From Colocasia esculenta (taxonomy: Eukaryota > Streptophyta > Magnoliopsida > Alismatales > Araceae), in contig CM024764.1 in assembly GCA_014218235.1 (NCBI GenBank), positions 63,711,184 to 63,775,183 of the forward strand: a stretch of 64,000 nt of DNA, given 5' to 3'. Both the position numbers and the translations under genes were made by a program. Below are positions 34,072 through 45,332 of the stretch, piece by piece; within the stretch, counting starts at the first letter, position 1; the number at the start of each line of letters is the position of its first letter. Under the pieces are notes generated by a model that did no database searches, was not told where the DNA came from, and saw only the letters and a list, made by a program, of their open reading frames with translations.

Positions 34072-35597
34072 TATTCCTTCTGCCGGACTAGTGACCCCTT
34101 GATCAAGGCCTCCGTAAGTCTCCTCTGACCATGGATTCCCACATGGCCGATGAGCAAGTTGTACTAATGAAGTACCCGGAAGTTATTGTGCACGTATCTC
34201 TTCTTTGGCATTCTTGACGAGATCTTTCTCTTCTCGTCTTGACTTTCTCGGAGTGATCGAGTATAACATATGAAACAAAGTTATTAAAGATACAATCTAT
34301 GTAAATGTGTCGTTATGCTTCCGGATTGAACTCTTGACTTGATATTCCCAACGTACCCTTGAACTCTATATCATTATTGACATGACACTCTTGATAATCA
34401 TTACTATTAAAATAATAGTCTTGAACTTTCTCGACCAGTCTATCCTTATTGACACACATTGCCTTCTTGTGATATGTTCTTGAAGTACATTAATGATATT
34501 GGAGTCATGGACTCAAAACTCGTTCTTGTCACCCATGAGTCGACGGGCTCATTGGGACTCATGCCAGTGTTGCGCAATACGAACCTGACTGAGGGCCCGT
34601 ATCTGGTCCTGGAGATTCTGGCAAAGTCTTGTTGCCTATGGGTGTGATTGTCAGATTCACCCCCGACAAAGTCTCATTTACCCTAAGGTGTTGATTGCCC
34701 AGTTTTCCCAAAGATATTCGTTACCCCAGGAGTTGATTGTTAGGTTGATCCCCTAACAAAGTCGTGTGCCTGGAGTGGTGCGAAATCATGATTGGTGCTT
34801 GGCATGGCATGTACTTGTTACACGTGATAAACTTACTTGCTTGTTACCTGCTACTATGTGCTGGTCCTTAACCCGAGTGGCTGAAGGACGTACTTGCATG
34901 AGGCACCAGTAGATCCTGCGTGATATTCTTGTGGAGTGCTCCAAGTGGGTTACTCAAAATGCTTGCTAGTGAAATGGCCATCTTGTTACATGCTATCTTG
35001 CTCTTGTTCATGAAGTTACCATCTTGCTAGATCATTGTTCACAATATCTTGAACTCTTGAACACAACCTTATTACTAGATTGATCATTACAATCTCTTGA
35101 TCATACTATCTTGCATGATACACTATACACATGTTACTACCGATGTTTTAATTGCATTGTACATATCATGTTCATACCTTCTAGCTTTTAAAATGTAAAT
35201 ACTTATATCATTGCTGGAAGATGTAAATCCTACTGGGTGAGTGCGCTCATACCTGCTCTCTTTAACATTTCAGGTAGTGAAGGTAAAGCTAAATGATGGG
35301 ACTTGTGTGTCGAGCGTGGAGTACACTTAGAGAGTCCATTCTTATTTTTATTTAGATTGGTCATTAATGTAATTTTCCTTTTCTTTGAGAGATAGATAGA
35401 TTGGTTAGCAAGGAGTGTTTCATTTGACATTGGAGGTTGTAATATTCGTTTTGATAAATAAAGGAAGAAAATTTGATTATTGCATTGTGGGCCCTATTTG
35501 TAAAAGCTATTGGTCTATAGCTTCTGAATGCTTGCTTGTTCGTCGCGTCTCCCAATTTATTCTACTGCTAAAATAAAATTGGGGGCGTGACATGCAG

Positions 35598-36360
35598 AGC
35601 ACTTGAGAATTACCTTGCAGAATTTAAGAGAATATCAATTGTATGCTAAATTCAATAAATGTGAGTTTTGGTTGCGAGAAATTCAGTTTTTGGGGCATGT
35701 AATTTCAGCAGAGGGAGTTACAGTAGATCCAGCTAAGGTAGAAGCTGTCATGAAGTGGGAAGCGCCGAGAACAATTACTGAGATTAGGAGTTTCTTAGGT
35801 CTGGCAGTGTATTACAGACATTTTAATCAAGATTTCTCTAAAATTGCAGCACCAATGACAAGATTAACCAGAAAGGGTGTATCATTTGTTTGGTCAGCTG
35901 ATTGCCAGAGGAGTTTTATGGATTTGAAAAGAAGACTCAATGTGGCACCAATACTGTCTTTGCCATCAGGTAGCGAAGGTTTTGTATTATATACAGATGC
36001 TTCCAAAAGAGGACTTGGAGCAGTTTTAATGCAACAAGAAAAGGTTATAGCTTATGCGTCCAGACAATTGAAAAAGGCAGAAGAAAACTATCCAACACAT
36101 GATTTAGAATTGGAAGCTGTGGTTTTTTGCTTTGAAAATGTGAAGGCATTACTTATATGGTGAAAGATTTGAAATTTTTACAGACCACAAGAGCTTGAAA
36201 TACATTTTCTCCCAGAAAGATTTGAATCTACGGCAGCACAGGTGGGTAGAGTATTTAAAAGATTATGATTTCAGCTTGGCCTATCACTTTGGAAAGGCCA
36301 ATGTAGTAGAAGATGCATTGAGCATAGAGGCAGTTTTGAGTCAAATGATGATTAAGGAAT
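35598..36360 (+). pseudogene. pol: Element A reverse transcriptase C-terminus and RNase H
   Basis: It continues pol of A directly from 10263. HLRITLQNLREYQLYAKFNKCEFWL, ISAEGVTVDPAKVEAV and FLGLAVYYRHF are the thumb/connection region; YTDASKRGLGAVLMQQ, PTHDLELEAVVFC and FTDHKSLKYIFS are RNase H. A frame change occurs near 36163, and the first TAG follows near 36359 (GAA TAG AAG, as if from CAG). The reading agrees closely with element C. Confidence 0.92.
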
Positions 36361-36473
36361 AGAAGTTATATGAGGAGATAGCATAAAATTCTTTATTTGT
36401 TCCAAATAGTTAGCAACAAGCAGTGTTGGCTAGCAGTGCTATTGAACCATTAGTGTATTAGCAGATAGTGGAA

Positions 36474-37460
36474 GCTCAGAAAGTAGATGAGAACTTAGCA
36501 GAGATTGTGAAAATGGAAGGTGTTACTGTTGATGATGATTGTGTGGTCAGACTCAAAGGCAGGATATATGTTCCTACGGAAATAGAGGTAAAATAGAAAG
36601 TTTTGGAGGAAGCACACAAATTCAGATATACCATCCATCCAGGTAGCACTAAGATGTACTAAGATTTGAAAAGGCACTTTTGGTGGCCGCATATGAAGAA
36701 AGAAATAGCAAAATTTATTACAAGATGCTTAGTTTGCCAGCAAGTGAAGGCAGAACATCAAAGACCAGAAGGATTACTACAGTTGTTACCCATTCTACAA
36801 TGGAAGTGGGATGATGTTTCTATGGACTTTGTGGCAGGTTTACCTAGAACAGCAGCAGGGCACAATGGCATTTGGGTATTTGTTGACAGATTGACTAAAG
36901 TATGCAGATTGCTAGCCGTGAGCATGTCTTAGACAGTGGACAGATTGGCAAGATTATATGTGGACAGGATAGTACCACTGCATGGTATCCCAGTAATAAT
37001 TGTTTTAGACAGAGATCCAAGGTTCACATCTGGTTTTTAGAGAAGTCTACAAAGAGTTGGCACTGAATTGAGATACAGCTCGGCATATCACCCTCAAACT
37101 AATGGGCAGACTGAAAGAACCATTCAAACTATAGAAGACATGTTGCGAGCTTGTTGCTTAGTATGGGGAGGTAGTTGGGAGCACCATCTGGGAATGATAG
37201 AATTTGCATATAATAACAGCTATCATACAAGTATTGGAATGACACCATACGAGGGTTTATATGGCAGGCCATGTAGAACACCATTAAATTGGCATGAAGT
37301 TGGTGAAAGACAAGTTATGGGACTAGAACTAATTCAGCAATGTACAGAAATGGTTAAATTCATAAAGGAAAAGTTGCAAACAGCTCAGAGTCGCCAGAAA
37401 AGTTATGCAACATCAGACGCAGGCCACTTCAGTTTGAGGTTGGTGACTATGTTTTTCTAA
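36474..37460 (+). pseudogene. pol: Element A integrase (multiple stops)
   Basis: Landmarks are FRYTIHPGSTKMY, HFWWPHMKKEIA and CLVCQQVKAEHQRPEG (zinc finger), VSMDFVAGLPRT (first Asp), DRDPRFTSGF (second Asp), QTNGQTERTIQTIEDML (Glu), and YNNSYHTSIGMTPYEGLYGRPCRTPLNW. Stops interrupt it near 36595, 36660, 36930 and 37038; at 37038 a TAG stands where related elements have tryptophan. A frame loss near 37410 ends the last clean ORF. Confidence 0.9.
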
Positions 37461-37516
37461 GAGTTTTTCCTACAAAAGATGTTCTAAGATTCAGCAAGAA
37501 AGGAAAGTTAAGCCCA

Positions 37517-37858
37517 ATGTATGTGGGTCCCTTCAGGATTTCTGAAAGAATTGGGGAAACGACATATATAATAGATCTTCCTGCAAACTTTACAAATACT
37601 CATGATGTTTTCTGTGTCTCCATGTTGAGAAGATATATCCGAGACCCATCGCAGATAGTTAGCTATACACGAGATGTTTTAAAGCCAGACATGTCAATGC
37701 CAGAATATCTAGTGCAGATTACAGGTCGAAGAACACAAAAGTTGAGAAATAAGGAAATAGAATTGGTAAAGATCAAATGGGAGAACAGGCAAGGAGGAGG
37801 AGATACACGGGAGTTGGCAAAAGAAATGTACAAGGCGTATCCTTACTTTTTTAAGTAA
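37517..37858 (+). pseudogene. pol: Element A integrase barrel and chromodomain
   Basis: A 113-codon open stretch: VGPFRISERIGETTYIIDLP and FCVSMLRRYIRDPSQIV (integrase C-terminal barrel), then MPEYLVQITGRRTQKLRNKE, IELVKIKWENR, TRELAKEMYKAYPYFFK, which is the chromovirus chromodomain. It ends 106 bases before the 3' LTR. Confidence 0.88.
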
Positions 37859-37964
37859 GCTCATAATTCTTTTTAGATGATAGTACCTTATGTGAATGCT
37901 TATAAATTTCTTGTTAAAGCTTTTCTGGATTTCGAGGCCGAATTTTCTTTTTAGATGATAGTAA

Positions 37965-39537
37965 TGTAATGTTGCGACTTTTCAGATTGTAATTTAATGG
38001 GTTTGGTGGCCAGTGTGTGGCCCAGTAGTGGTGTTTTTGAGGGTTTGTACAAGTTGTGTGGGGTTGGAGGCCTGGAACCTGAGCCAAACCAACCTCTGGT
38101 GCGCATTTCATAAACGCGACCAACACAGGCGGTATGTTTATGAAAAAATCGACCAAATACCTCGTCGCGATTCAAATGCCATTTTCCAGGGTGCGCGTCT
38201 ACATGCGCACTGCGTGGCGCATGTAGGGGCGTCGTGGTTTAAACGTGATGGTGGGGTACATCGCGATTTAAATGCGATGGCCCGATATGTCACGATTTAA
38301 ACTATTATTGTGTTTCGACCAAACCTTGGCCAAACAGTGCAAGAAGCACTATTCAGCCGAGGGAAGGGTTGTTGTGGGATTTCCGGGCGATTTGGCGTTT
38401 GCGGCGTGCAGATTAACGTGTTTCTGGTGTGATGAGGTTGTTCGGAGCACGGGAAACACCATGGCAACACCGTTTTACGCATTCTTTGTGTTCCTCGTGT
38501 GGTAGGGGAATTCTTCTCTTTTTTGCTTTAAATGAATCATGGTTAAGGTATTCAATGCATGCAATCGGTTAAGAGGAGTAGTATGCATGTGTAGGCTTTT
38601 ATTTGATTGCATTATTTCATGTAAATGGTTGTACAAGGTGGTTTGTGCAATTTTCGGAGTGGGGTTCTAGGTGGGAGATTTTTGGCTAAAATGACAACGA
38701 AACCAGACATCGCATTTTGAACGTGACAAGGTATCCGATCGCGATTCAGTCTTTAAGGTGACGGTTTTTCCCATCGCGATTTTGCCTTCAAATAGCGACC
38801 TCTGTGTCCGTCGCGATTTAGAAGGCAGCCACCCAACCCGTGGCTTGTCTGCATGACGCTATGAGCTACCTTCAGCTATGGGTCTGTATGGCTATTAATT
38901 TACGTATTATGGGTTGTAAGAGGTGCATTGGCACGTGTTGTTATAAAAAATGCCGAGTTTGCATGGTTTGTGTGTACGTGGCAAGTCGGGTATACGACGC
39001 CTATCGTGGTTGCCTCTTGAGTCGGGTGCCCTAGGTTCTTTGTGAGCCAGGCACGTAGTGCTCGTGGTTTGTCCTGGTACACTGTGAGTACTATCGAGGT
39101 CTGTGTCATCTTCCTGGACACCCTCACTCCTTAGTTTGAGTTGTACGTCCGACGGAGGGAAAGATGACAGTGGGACAGTGACTTGTGTGTTGTGGTTGTT
39201 CTTGGTCGCTTATAGCATGCTCTTGGTTGGGGGACGAACACCAGTAGACGTACTGGTCCCCAGTTAGTCCTGTTTCCAATGCCTCACTTTAGGGAGCTCA
39301 GGCCGGAGTCCTTAAAGGTGCCAGGCATGGAGCTGCAGCGGTGTGGGCTACAGTTGTGGTGTTGTTTGGTCTCCATAGTTTGTTGACTCAGTTGAGGTGG
39401 AGCGGTAGCTGGACCTTTCGTCCTTGGCTACGAGGCCGAGAGGTAGACCTGTGTTTCTTGTCCGGGTCAATGGCTGGTGTCACAAACCAGTTTCCGTGAC
39501 TCGTGTTTGGCGTTACCCCTCTGTAGACACGCGACAC
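37965..39537 (+). mobile_element. Element A 3' LTR, first ~1.6 kb
   Basis: The LTR starts TGTAATGTTG at 37965, placed by aligning the upstream TTTCGAGGCCGAATTTTC with TTTGAGGGCAAAATTCC before the LTR of C. From about 39060 to 39530 it aligns with the reverse complement of M1 and M2 (GTCTTCCTGGACACCCTC, TAGACGTACTGG, CCTCACTTTAGGGAGCTC). Its end, expected to match 237-474, is not found to the right. The LTR seems interrupted near 39538 or truncated. Confidence 0.75.
38100..38830. repeat. GTCGCGATT clusters and a perfect 10-bp hairpin (A, 3' LTR)
   Basis: Two clusters (38100-38305 and 38690-38830) of TCGCGATTY, AACGCGACC and AACGTGA words alternate in strand. CTACATGCGC (38199-38208) pairs perfectly with GCGCATGTAG (38217-38226) across an 8-base loop, about 235 bases from the LTR start. 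Confidence 0.8.
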
Positions 39538-40814
39538 TGACACCACCGCGGGTAAATTTTAAATTACGCCATAATGCCGCAAAATGGCCCTCTTTTTGCC
39601 TTGCAAGAGTTTTTCCCATTATTTAGGGATTTTTCACATTTTCTTTCAGTGCTTCCCCCATCATTTTTCAAGGCTTATGGAGAACATTGCAAATCACGAC
39701 GGGGCATATGGTCGTGTTTATGGGACAAAACAGAAAAGCGTCGGGTCTGACAGTCGAGATTCTGTGGTGATCGATTGGCCGTAAACGCGACGAGCTTTAT
39801 CATTGCAATTCAACTTCGACTGCTGGGCCATGTTTAAAAATGCATCGGCACTGAGCGTCGCGATTCAAAGCTTCCCTATTTTTCATTATTACCTTAGTTC
39901 ATTTGGGGAAATTCCTATTGCCATTGCCGTTGCGATTCTAATTTCCATAATTGGTATTTGTCAAGTTTCCAAAAGCGAAATTGGGAAATTCAATAACGCG
40001 ACGTGCATTGGCAATAGTTCATCATTATTTTCTTTGGCCGAAAATGCAAATTCATGAACGCGACTATCAAGACCCGTCGCGATTTGCAACTACTGTTAAC
40101 CTCGAACTTTGAGCTTTATCCCATAAATATGACCCATAGGCCAACGTTCTAAGGTTAAGAACTTCGATTCCAGAGAGTTGCGAGAGGCCGTTTCGAGGTG
40201 AAGCCCTACCGGATTTCCGTCTCAAGCACGTTGACTCCATCCTCTCCAATTCCACAATTGATTCAGCGGCATCCTCTGCATCCTCTTCCTCTCCATTCAA
40301 GCTTCTACGAGCTCTAACAACAGCCATCTGTGCCATCTTCATTGGGGAAGCATCTCCCACTCCTTTGTTCATATCTATTCTCTTTGTTTTTCACTCTTTT
40401 ATCCTCCTTTTAATCATCATACATATACACATGCATGCATACACACACACACCTATCTTTCTAGGGGTTTAAAAGCCACCACAAGGTGTGTCCACCTCCA
40501 TGTTCTTCATGTTGTTTAATTCCTTTATGAGTTGATACTACACGTCACTTGGCTAATTTCTTATTTTCATTTGTGTTTTGCAAGGGTAATCAACTAAGAA
40601 AGTGCCTTCTACCACGGCTGGCCGTGCTCGTAGAAGAAGAAGTAGACACCAATCTTTCCCGCGCAATCTCTCTGCCAAAGGTATTCCACGCGATCACTTT
40701 TCATTTACACCTCGCTACACTCTCCTTTAGTACCCACGAGTGCCTGGCGATCACCATCACATTCAGGAGTTGTGCTCCACCATTTTTATTTTCTTTTATT
40801 TCATCATTATTTTC
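39538..40814. other. Unassigned sequence between LTR of A and element D
   Basis: A fourth CGCGAC/GTCGCGATT cluster occupies 39690-40080, so this is probably LTR sequence of a related element. An acidic minus-strand ORF (40067-40372, 101 codons, about 24 bases after an in-frame-looking leader) resembles no family I know and runs into the cluster. A short CA repeat lies at 40440-40452. No TG...CA boundary could be fixed; TGACACC at 39538 is only a candidate left end. Confidence 0.4.
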
Positions 40815-41630
40815 TGTTGGTCCTTTTGGTACGGTAGTAATCTATCTAGAGGGGGGGTGAATAGATTTTCTGCACAAAACAGAAACTTAACACACAAATT
40901 ATTACAACTAAAACTTTGGTTAGTTATGTGATAGTGTGAGATAAAGAGTAGCGGTGTGGAAGCAAATAGACAATCACACAAAGCATACAAGGATTTTTAT
41001 CCTAGTTCGGTAATTCACAGAAGGAAGACCTACATCCAGTCCCCAAGCAAAATCTTGGGATTTCACTAACCGAGGTACAATCCCCCCAAGGATATACAAC
41101 CCCCCAGCTCCCTGCTGGTCCTCTTCCTTTCCAAGTAGGAAGGATACTCACTTCTATTACAGGTCAAGAAGCTAACCTCCTGGAACAAACCCCAGTGCGG
41201 TTCTGCTAGACTTAAACCCCCAGTTGGGTGCTATATTGAGAACAGTCCCTCAGCTGGACACAACTTGCCAGTACCCCACTGGCCTTCTCTTCACACAAGA
41301 AGAGGCTTACTGTAAATAGTCCTACAGCCAGACAGAACTCTTTCTTAGAGAAGAAAGATCAGACTGAGAGATTTACAAGGATGGACTCTAAGTCAGAAAT
41401 CCTCAGCTGAAAGACTCTCCCCAAAATTACAATGTAGAGCAAAGGGAGTGAAGAGAGGAAGGAGCTTGAAAGCTTGAAGACTTCAGATGGTTGCTTGCAC
41501 ACTTCTTCTTGGGCTCGAGCTCTTTCTCTCTTGCTTTGAGTGTATGTGGAGTTGAGGCTTCTTACTGGATGTACACTCTTTGAAGGATCTTCAGAAAAAG
41601 CTCTCTTGTTGTTCTTCAGCCTTGCTTCAT

Positions 41631-41638
41631 CTTTTATA
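41631..41638 (-). promoter_or_regulatory. TATA box in LTRs of element D
   Basis: The minus strand reads TATAAAAG, about 1.3 kb from the LTR start, and is conserved in the partner LTR at 46163-46170. It is the best TATA in this LTR. Confidence 0.6.
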
Positions 41639-42379
41639 GAGCAGCTTTGAACAGATCTGTTGAGAGATAACCGTTGGAACTTTTTAGATCCGTTGGAATT
41701 GTTGTAGCTGTTGCCTTTCTGTTCTTCTTCTTCGTTTCATTTCTTTCTATCTAACAGATATTTGGTGGGAAGAGCTTCTAGATCTGTAGGCATAGATGGC
41801 AAAATCAAACTGAAAAAGGCGTGTTTCTGTCAGAAAGCCCATACCTTGTCTTTCTTCCATGTTTCCTGCTGTAGTCTAGAAGTGGTAGGAAAATACCTTT
41901 TTGACTGACAACGCTTTTCCTACATTGAAGGACAGAGGACAAAAAAATACATAAAGAAGGTATGGAAACCTCGAATGCACAATCTTTTAGAAAGGAAAAG
42001 TAGACAAACAGATATGCTAAAAAGTGAAGTATGGGTCTGGTCAGAGATAGGTGAGACATGTCAGATGCCATGCTTCTGAAAATACATGAATGCATTGTAT
42101 CTATTGTATCCATGAAAATCCGGAGCAAAGATGTGAAGACCATGAGGCTCAAATCAAAAATATTTCAGAAATAGTTTGCACAGGATTTAGATGAATATTT
42201 TAAGTTTAATATGACTTGTCCTGTTAGAGAAATATAATAAAATAATGATATTTCTGATGGATTAATAAGATATAAGAGATCCATTAAAAAGGATGTGAAA
42301 AGATTAGGAGATAAGCTTACAGTAGGTGTTAAGCCTAAAAAGGATCAGAAAAGATGTTAAGTACAGATATTAACGGTGA

Positions 42380-42680
42380 AGTCGAATGCATAAGAACATA
42401 CAATTCGACTGAAGAAATAGGAGTGATTCGACTTTAGCAGTCGAATACTATGGAGATCAATTTCTGAGGCATTCGACTGTGGCTGTCGGAGATGACAGTC
42501 GAATCAAGAGGATCAAATTCTGAAGCATTCGACTATGGCAGTCGGATACCATGAAGATCAAATTCTGAAGCATTAGACTGTATCAGTCGAAGAGGACAGT
42601 CGAATCATGTATAAAGTTGTGGACATTTCTAAGATGGAGGTATAGTTTGAAAGGCATTCGACTGTAACAGTCGGATTCAG
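42380..42680. repeat. ATTCGACTG / CAGTCGAAT inverted motif cluster (D, 3' LTR)
   Basis: Repeated blocks of GCATTCGACTG, 2-4 bases, CAGTCGRA form small hairpins, spaced about 50-60 bases and separated by GATCAAATTCTGAAGC-like direct repeats. At least five ATTCGACT and six CAGTCG words are present. The cluster lies upstream of the TATA box, as in S1 and B. Confidence 0.85.
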
Positions 42681-42956
42681 TATGATAACAGTATATATGC
42701 TGTGGACTTAGAAAAAAAATCAGAAACAATCTGAGCAGTCAGAACATGCGCCATTCAAACAATGTTTATAACATACATTTTTTCTATGATATTACTATAG
42801 TGCATTTGAAGATTATTTATGCAGATGCATTAAATGAATGTTTATACTTATAACTGAATTGCATGAGTTTTAGGTATCACCAAATCATAAGATAAAGAAT
42901 AGTCATGAGTTTTAGTTATCACCAAAACATGAGATATATAAAAGAGTGGTTCAACA

Positions 42957-43230
42957 ATCTCCCCCTTTTTGGTGATGACAAAACTCAATCAAAAACTATG
43001 TGAATTTTCTTAAAGAGAATTTTGGAATAGAAAAATTCACAAATAAAATACTCTCCCCCTTTTTGTCAATAACCAAAAAGGAAGGATCTTACCATTTGTT
43101 ATTACTCCCTTTTGTAAATACTTCTTACCAAATGTTGTTGGAGAGGGGTTCAACAATCTTTTGTCAGTAATATGTAACTCCCCCTTAGAGTAGGGCTCCC
43201 CCTAAGCATGAGGCTCCCCCTGAATGTGAG
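42957..43230 (-). other. Polypurine tract and PPT-like tracts of element D
   Basis: The primary tract (minus strand ACCAAAAAGGGGGAGAT) adjoins the 3' LTR at 42957. Further tracts of AGGGGGAG type follow near 43050, 43183, 43196 and 43213. Multiple polypurine tracts are, as I recall, a known Sirevirus feature. Confidence 0.8.
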
Positions 43231-43715
43231 GCAGTTAGATCTTCAGGGTTCCTCTGATCTGTCAAATTTTCACTTGTTGGTTTTGACATATCCACTTGTT
43301 GTTTGTCAAGTCTTCAAGATTTTTGTCTGCATTTATCTTTAAAAAAAACTTGCAAATATTGTTAGTAACACCATAAAATTAAATACAGATCCGTGACTAC
43401 TCCCCTTTTAGATGTGATTTGGATGAAGAGCCAGCAGTCACCAATGCCTTGAGCATCTTTTGTTCCTAATGCTTCAAGGTTGTCCTGCAAACATCTTATT
43501 CAGAAGTAGGTACCCAATTCTTTTTGGGTCCTTGATGATTAGATGCATGAAAATATCCTTTCGGAATCCATACTAGGTGTCTGGTTGTGTAGGTGTTTAC
43601 TGTGTGTCCTAATTTATTGCAATGAGAATAGCAATGAATATAATTTGTTTTTGCAATTCTTATTGTCTTTGTGATATCTGTTTAGAACACGGTTTTTAGA
43701 AGCCTGTTTCTTTTG

Positions 43716-45284
43716 TTAGAACTTGTTTGTTACAGGGACCTTTTTCTGAGGCATCTTGGTTTCTTTTACAAATTTTGGCAAAAGATAATTTTCAGACATT
43801 ATAACTTGTTTTCCCTTTTTAGAAGGTTCGTATCCACGGCCTTGTTTATTGTTATCAGTTTTAGAGCCTTTTAAGCATAGAGCTAGAGAAGTTTTTCCTT
43901 TTGTAAATTTTCTAACTAATTCTTTTAAATAAAGATTTTCTTCAGTTAGAGTTTTCAATTTTTCTTCTAACTTTAATTTTTCATTATTCTTGCTCTTTAA
44001 ATTTTCATTCAAAGGAGAATTATTATCTTTACTTTCCTTCAATTGTTTTTCCAATTGTTCTATTTCTGATTTAAGATCAAAATTAGTGTTTTCCAAACAA
44101 GTAAGGTTGCTCTTGATATTTTTTAATTCTTTTGCAACAACCTTGTGTTTATCATAAAGTTCATTAAAAACTTGTTCTAAATCTTCAGATTCTGATCCTG
44201 AATCTGTGCAAGAATCAAAAGATGAGTTAGAGTGTACCTCATCTAGTCCTACCATGAGGGCTAGACTTACCTGCTCCTTTTCTGAATTTGAGCTTGATGA
44301 ATCTGATGTGGAGACTTCTTCATTGTCCCAAGCAGCAGCCATTGCTTTTCTTTTGAATTTCTTGTGCTTTTTCTTGGACTTTTCTAACTGACCAATCTTC
44401 TTATGTCTTGGACAATCTGGTCTTAGATGTCCAGGTTTTCTGCATTCATAACAGACTGGTTCTTTTTCCTTTTTCTCCTTCTTTTGGATCCGCCTTGATC
44501 CATTTTTCTTCTTCTTCTTGAGGATCTTCTGAAGTTTGGACAGTACATCATCTACATCACTGTCTTCAGAACCTGCATTTTCTGAACTAGAAGAAGAGGA
44601 GGAAGGAGCAGCTATAACTTTGAAAGCATTAGTAAATTTCTTTTTGGATGAGCTTTCAGATAGTCGCTCCATGTTGATCTCATGTGCCATCAGTGATCCT
44701 ATCAGCTTTTCTAATGACATAATTGTAAGGTCATTAGCTTCTTCGATGGCTCTGACTTTTGGAGTCCACTAGCTTGGTAGAGATCTGAGGATCTTTCTTA
44801 CCATATCTCCAGTGTTGTACATCTTTCCAAGCCCTGCAAGACCATTAGTAATGTCAGTAAATCTGCTATACATTTGTGTAATGGTCTCACCTGTCATCAT
44901 TTGGAACTTCTCATATTGAGTGACCAAGATGTCAATCCTGGTTTCTCTGACTTTGTTTGTTCCTTCATATGTGAACTTCAGCTTGTCCCACATTTCTTTT
45001 GCTGATTTGCATGCTGAAATCCTGTTGAATTCGCTTCTTGTCAGGGCACAGCATATTAGATTTTTTGCTTTACTATTCTGGGACAGCATCCTTCTGTCGT
45101 TATCCGTCCATTCTTCTCTAGGGTTGAGGACTATCAGATCTCCTTCTTCTATGATGGTCCATAGTTGATAATCATAACCTTGAAGGAAGAATTCCATCCT
45201 TGTCTTCCAGTAGTTGTAATCTTCACCATCGAACAAGGGTGGTCTGTTGACAGATTGGCCTTCAGCAAATCCTTGAGCTGCCAT
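43716..45284 (-). pseudogene. gag: Element D Gag (one internal stop)
   Basis: It starts at MAAQGFAEGQSVNRPPLF, 48 bases inside the primer-binding site, and matches Gag of B over the core: YWKTRMEFFLQGYDYQLW, CCALTRSEFNRISACKSAKEMW, MVRKILRSLPS. A TAG at 44769-44771, exactly where B has serine (LPSSWTPKV), splits an otherwise single frame. Part two carries the CCHC knuckle CYECRKPGHLRPDC, an acidic Ser-rich segment and a coiled coil (LEQVFNELYDKHKVVAKELK and onward). With pol missing, this Gag could only serve an element mobilised in trans, and as read it is truncated after about 170 residues. Confidence 0.9.
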
Positions 45285-45332
45285 GGATCTTTGCTCTAAG
45301 ATCATTGGATCTTCTTGAAAGTTCAGAGACCT

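Larger units (their letters stand above)
10264..35592 (+). mobile_element. LTR-T1: solo Gypsy-type LTR in pol of A, carrying elements B and C
   Basis: It starts TGTAGCAACCCG, ends GGGGGCGTGACA, and is flanked by tgcag on both sides (10259-10263 and 35593-35597). After subtracting B and C with their target duplications, about 3.83 kb remain (10264-11234, 24307-25637, 34072-35592), matching solo LTR-T2 (3.73 kb) along its length: the left terminus, the GCGACCTGCAC block, the GCGAC cluster, CCTCCGTAA, and the AAATCCTACTGGG block near the right end. The TATA box at 10900 and AATAAA at 35457-35462 point to plus orientation. CGTGACA ends and the 3.8-kb size suggest a Tekay/Del-like chromovirus. No gene of its own is present. 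Confidence 0.85.
237..39537 (+). mobile_element. Element A: degenerate Ty3/Gypsy chromovirus hosting the nested insertions
   Basis: Read in order after removing nested insertions, A has a 5' LTR end, primer-binding site, gag, CCHC knuckle, aspartic protease, reverse transcriptase, RNase H, integrase, chromodomain and 3' LTR start. This order (integrase after RNase H, chromodomain last) is that of a Gypsy chromovirus, probably Tekay/Del-like. Gag is split by LTR-M1 at 1448/8762 and reverse transcriptase by LTR-T1 at 10263/35598; in both places the reading continues in frame once the insertion is removed. Many stops (TAG, TAA) and a weakened protease motif show an old, inactive copy. The right end of its 3' LTR was not found, so the stated end is where recognisable LTR sequence stops. 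Confidence 0.85.
40815..42956 (-). mobile_element. Element D 3' LTR (2142 bp)
   Basis: It runs from TGTTGGTCC to GGTTCAACA and is repeated at 45347-47476. In LTR sense it holds the palindrome cluster (42380-42680), TATAAAAG at 41631-41638 and the closing CCCCCCTCTAG block. Confidence 0.93.

Noticed and set aside
10264..35592. LTR-T1 as a complete element with its own coding region
   Set aside because: All coding sequence within it belongs to B and C, each with its own LTRs and target duplications. The remainder matches a single solo LTR (T2) from end to end.
40440..40452. CA microsatellite as a notable repeat
   Set aside because: Very short and common in plant DNA.
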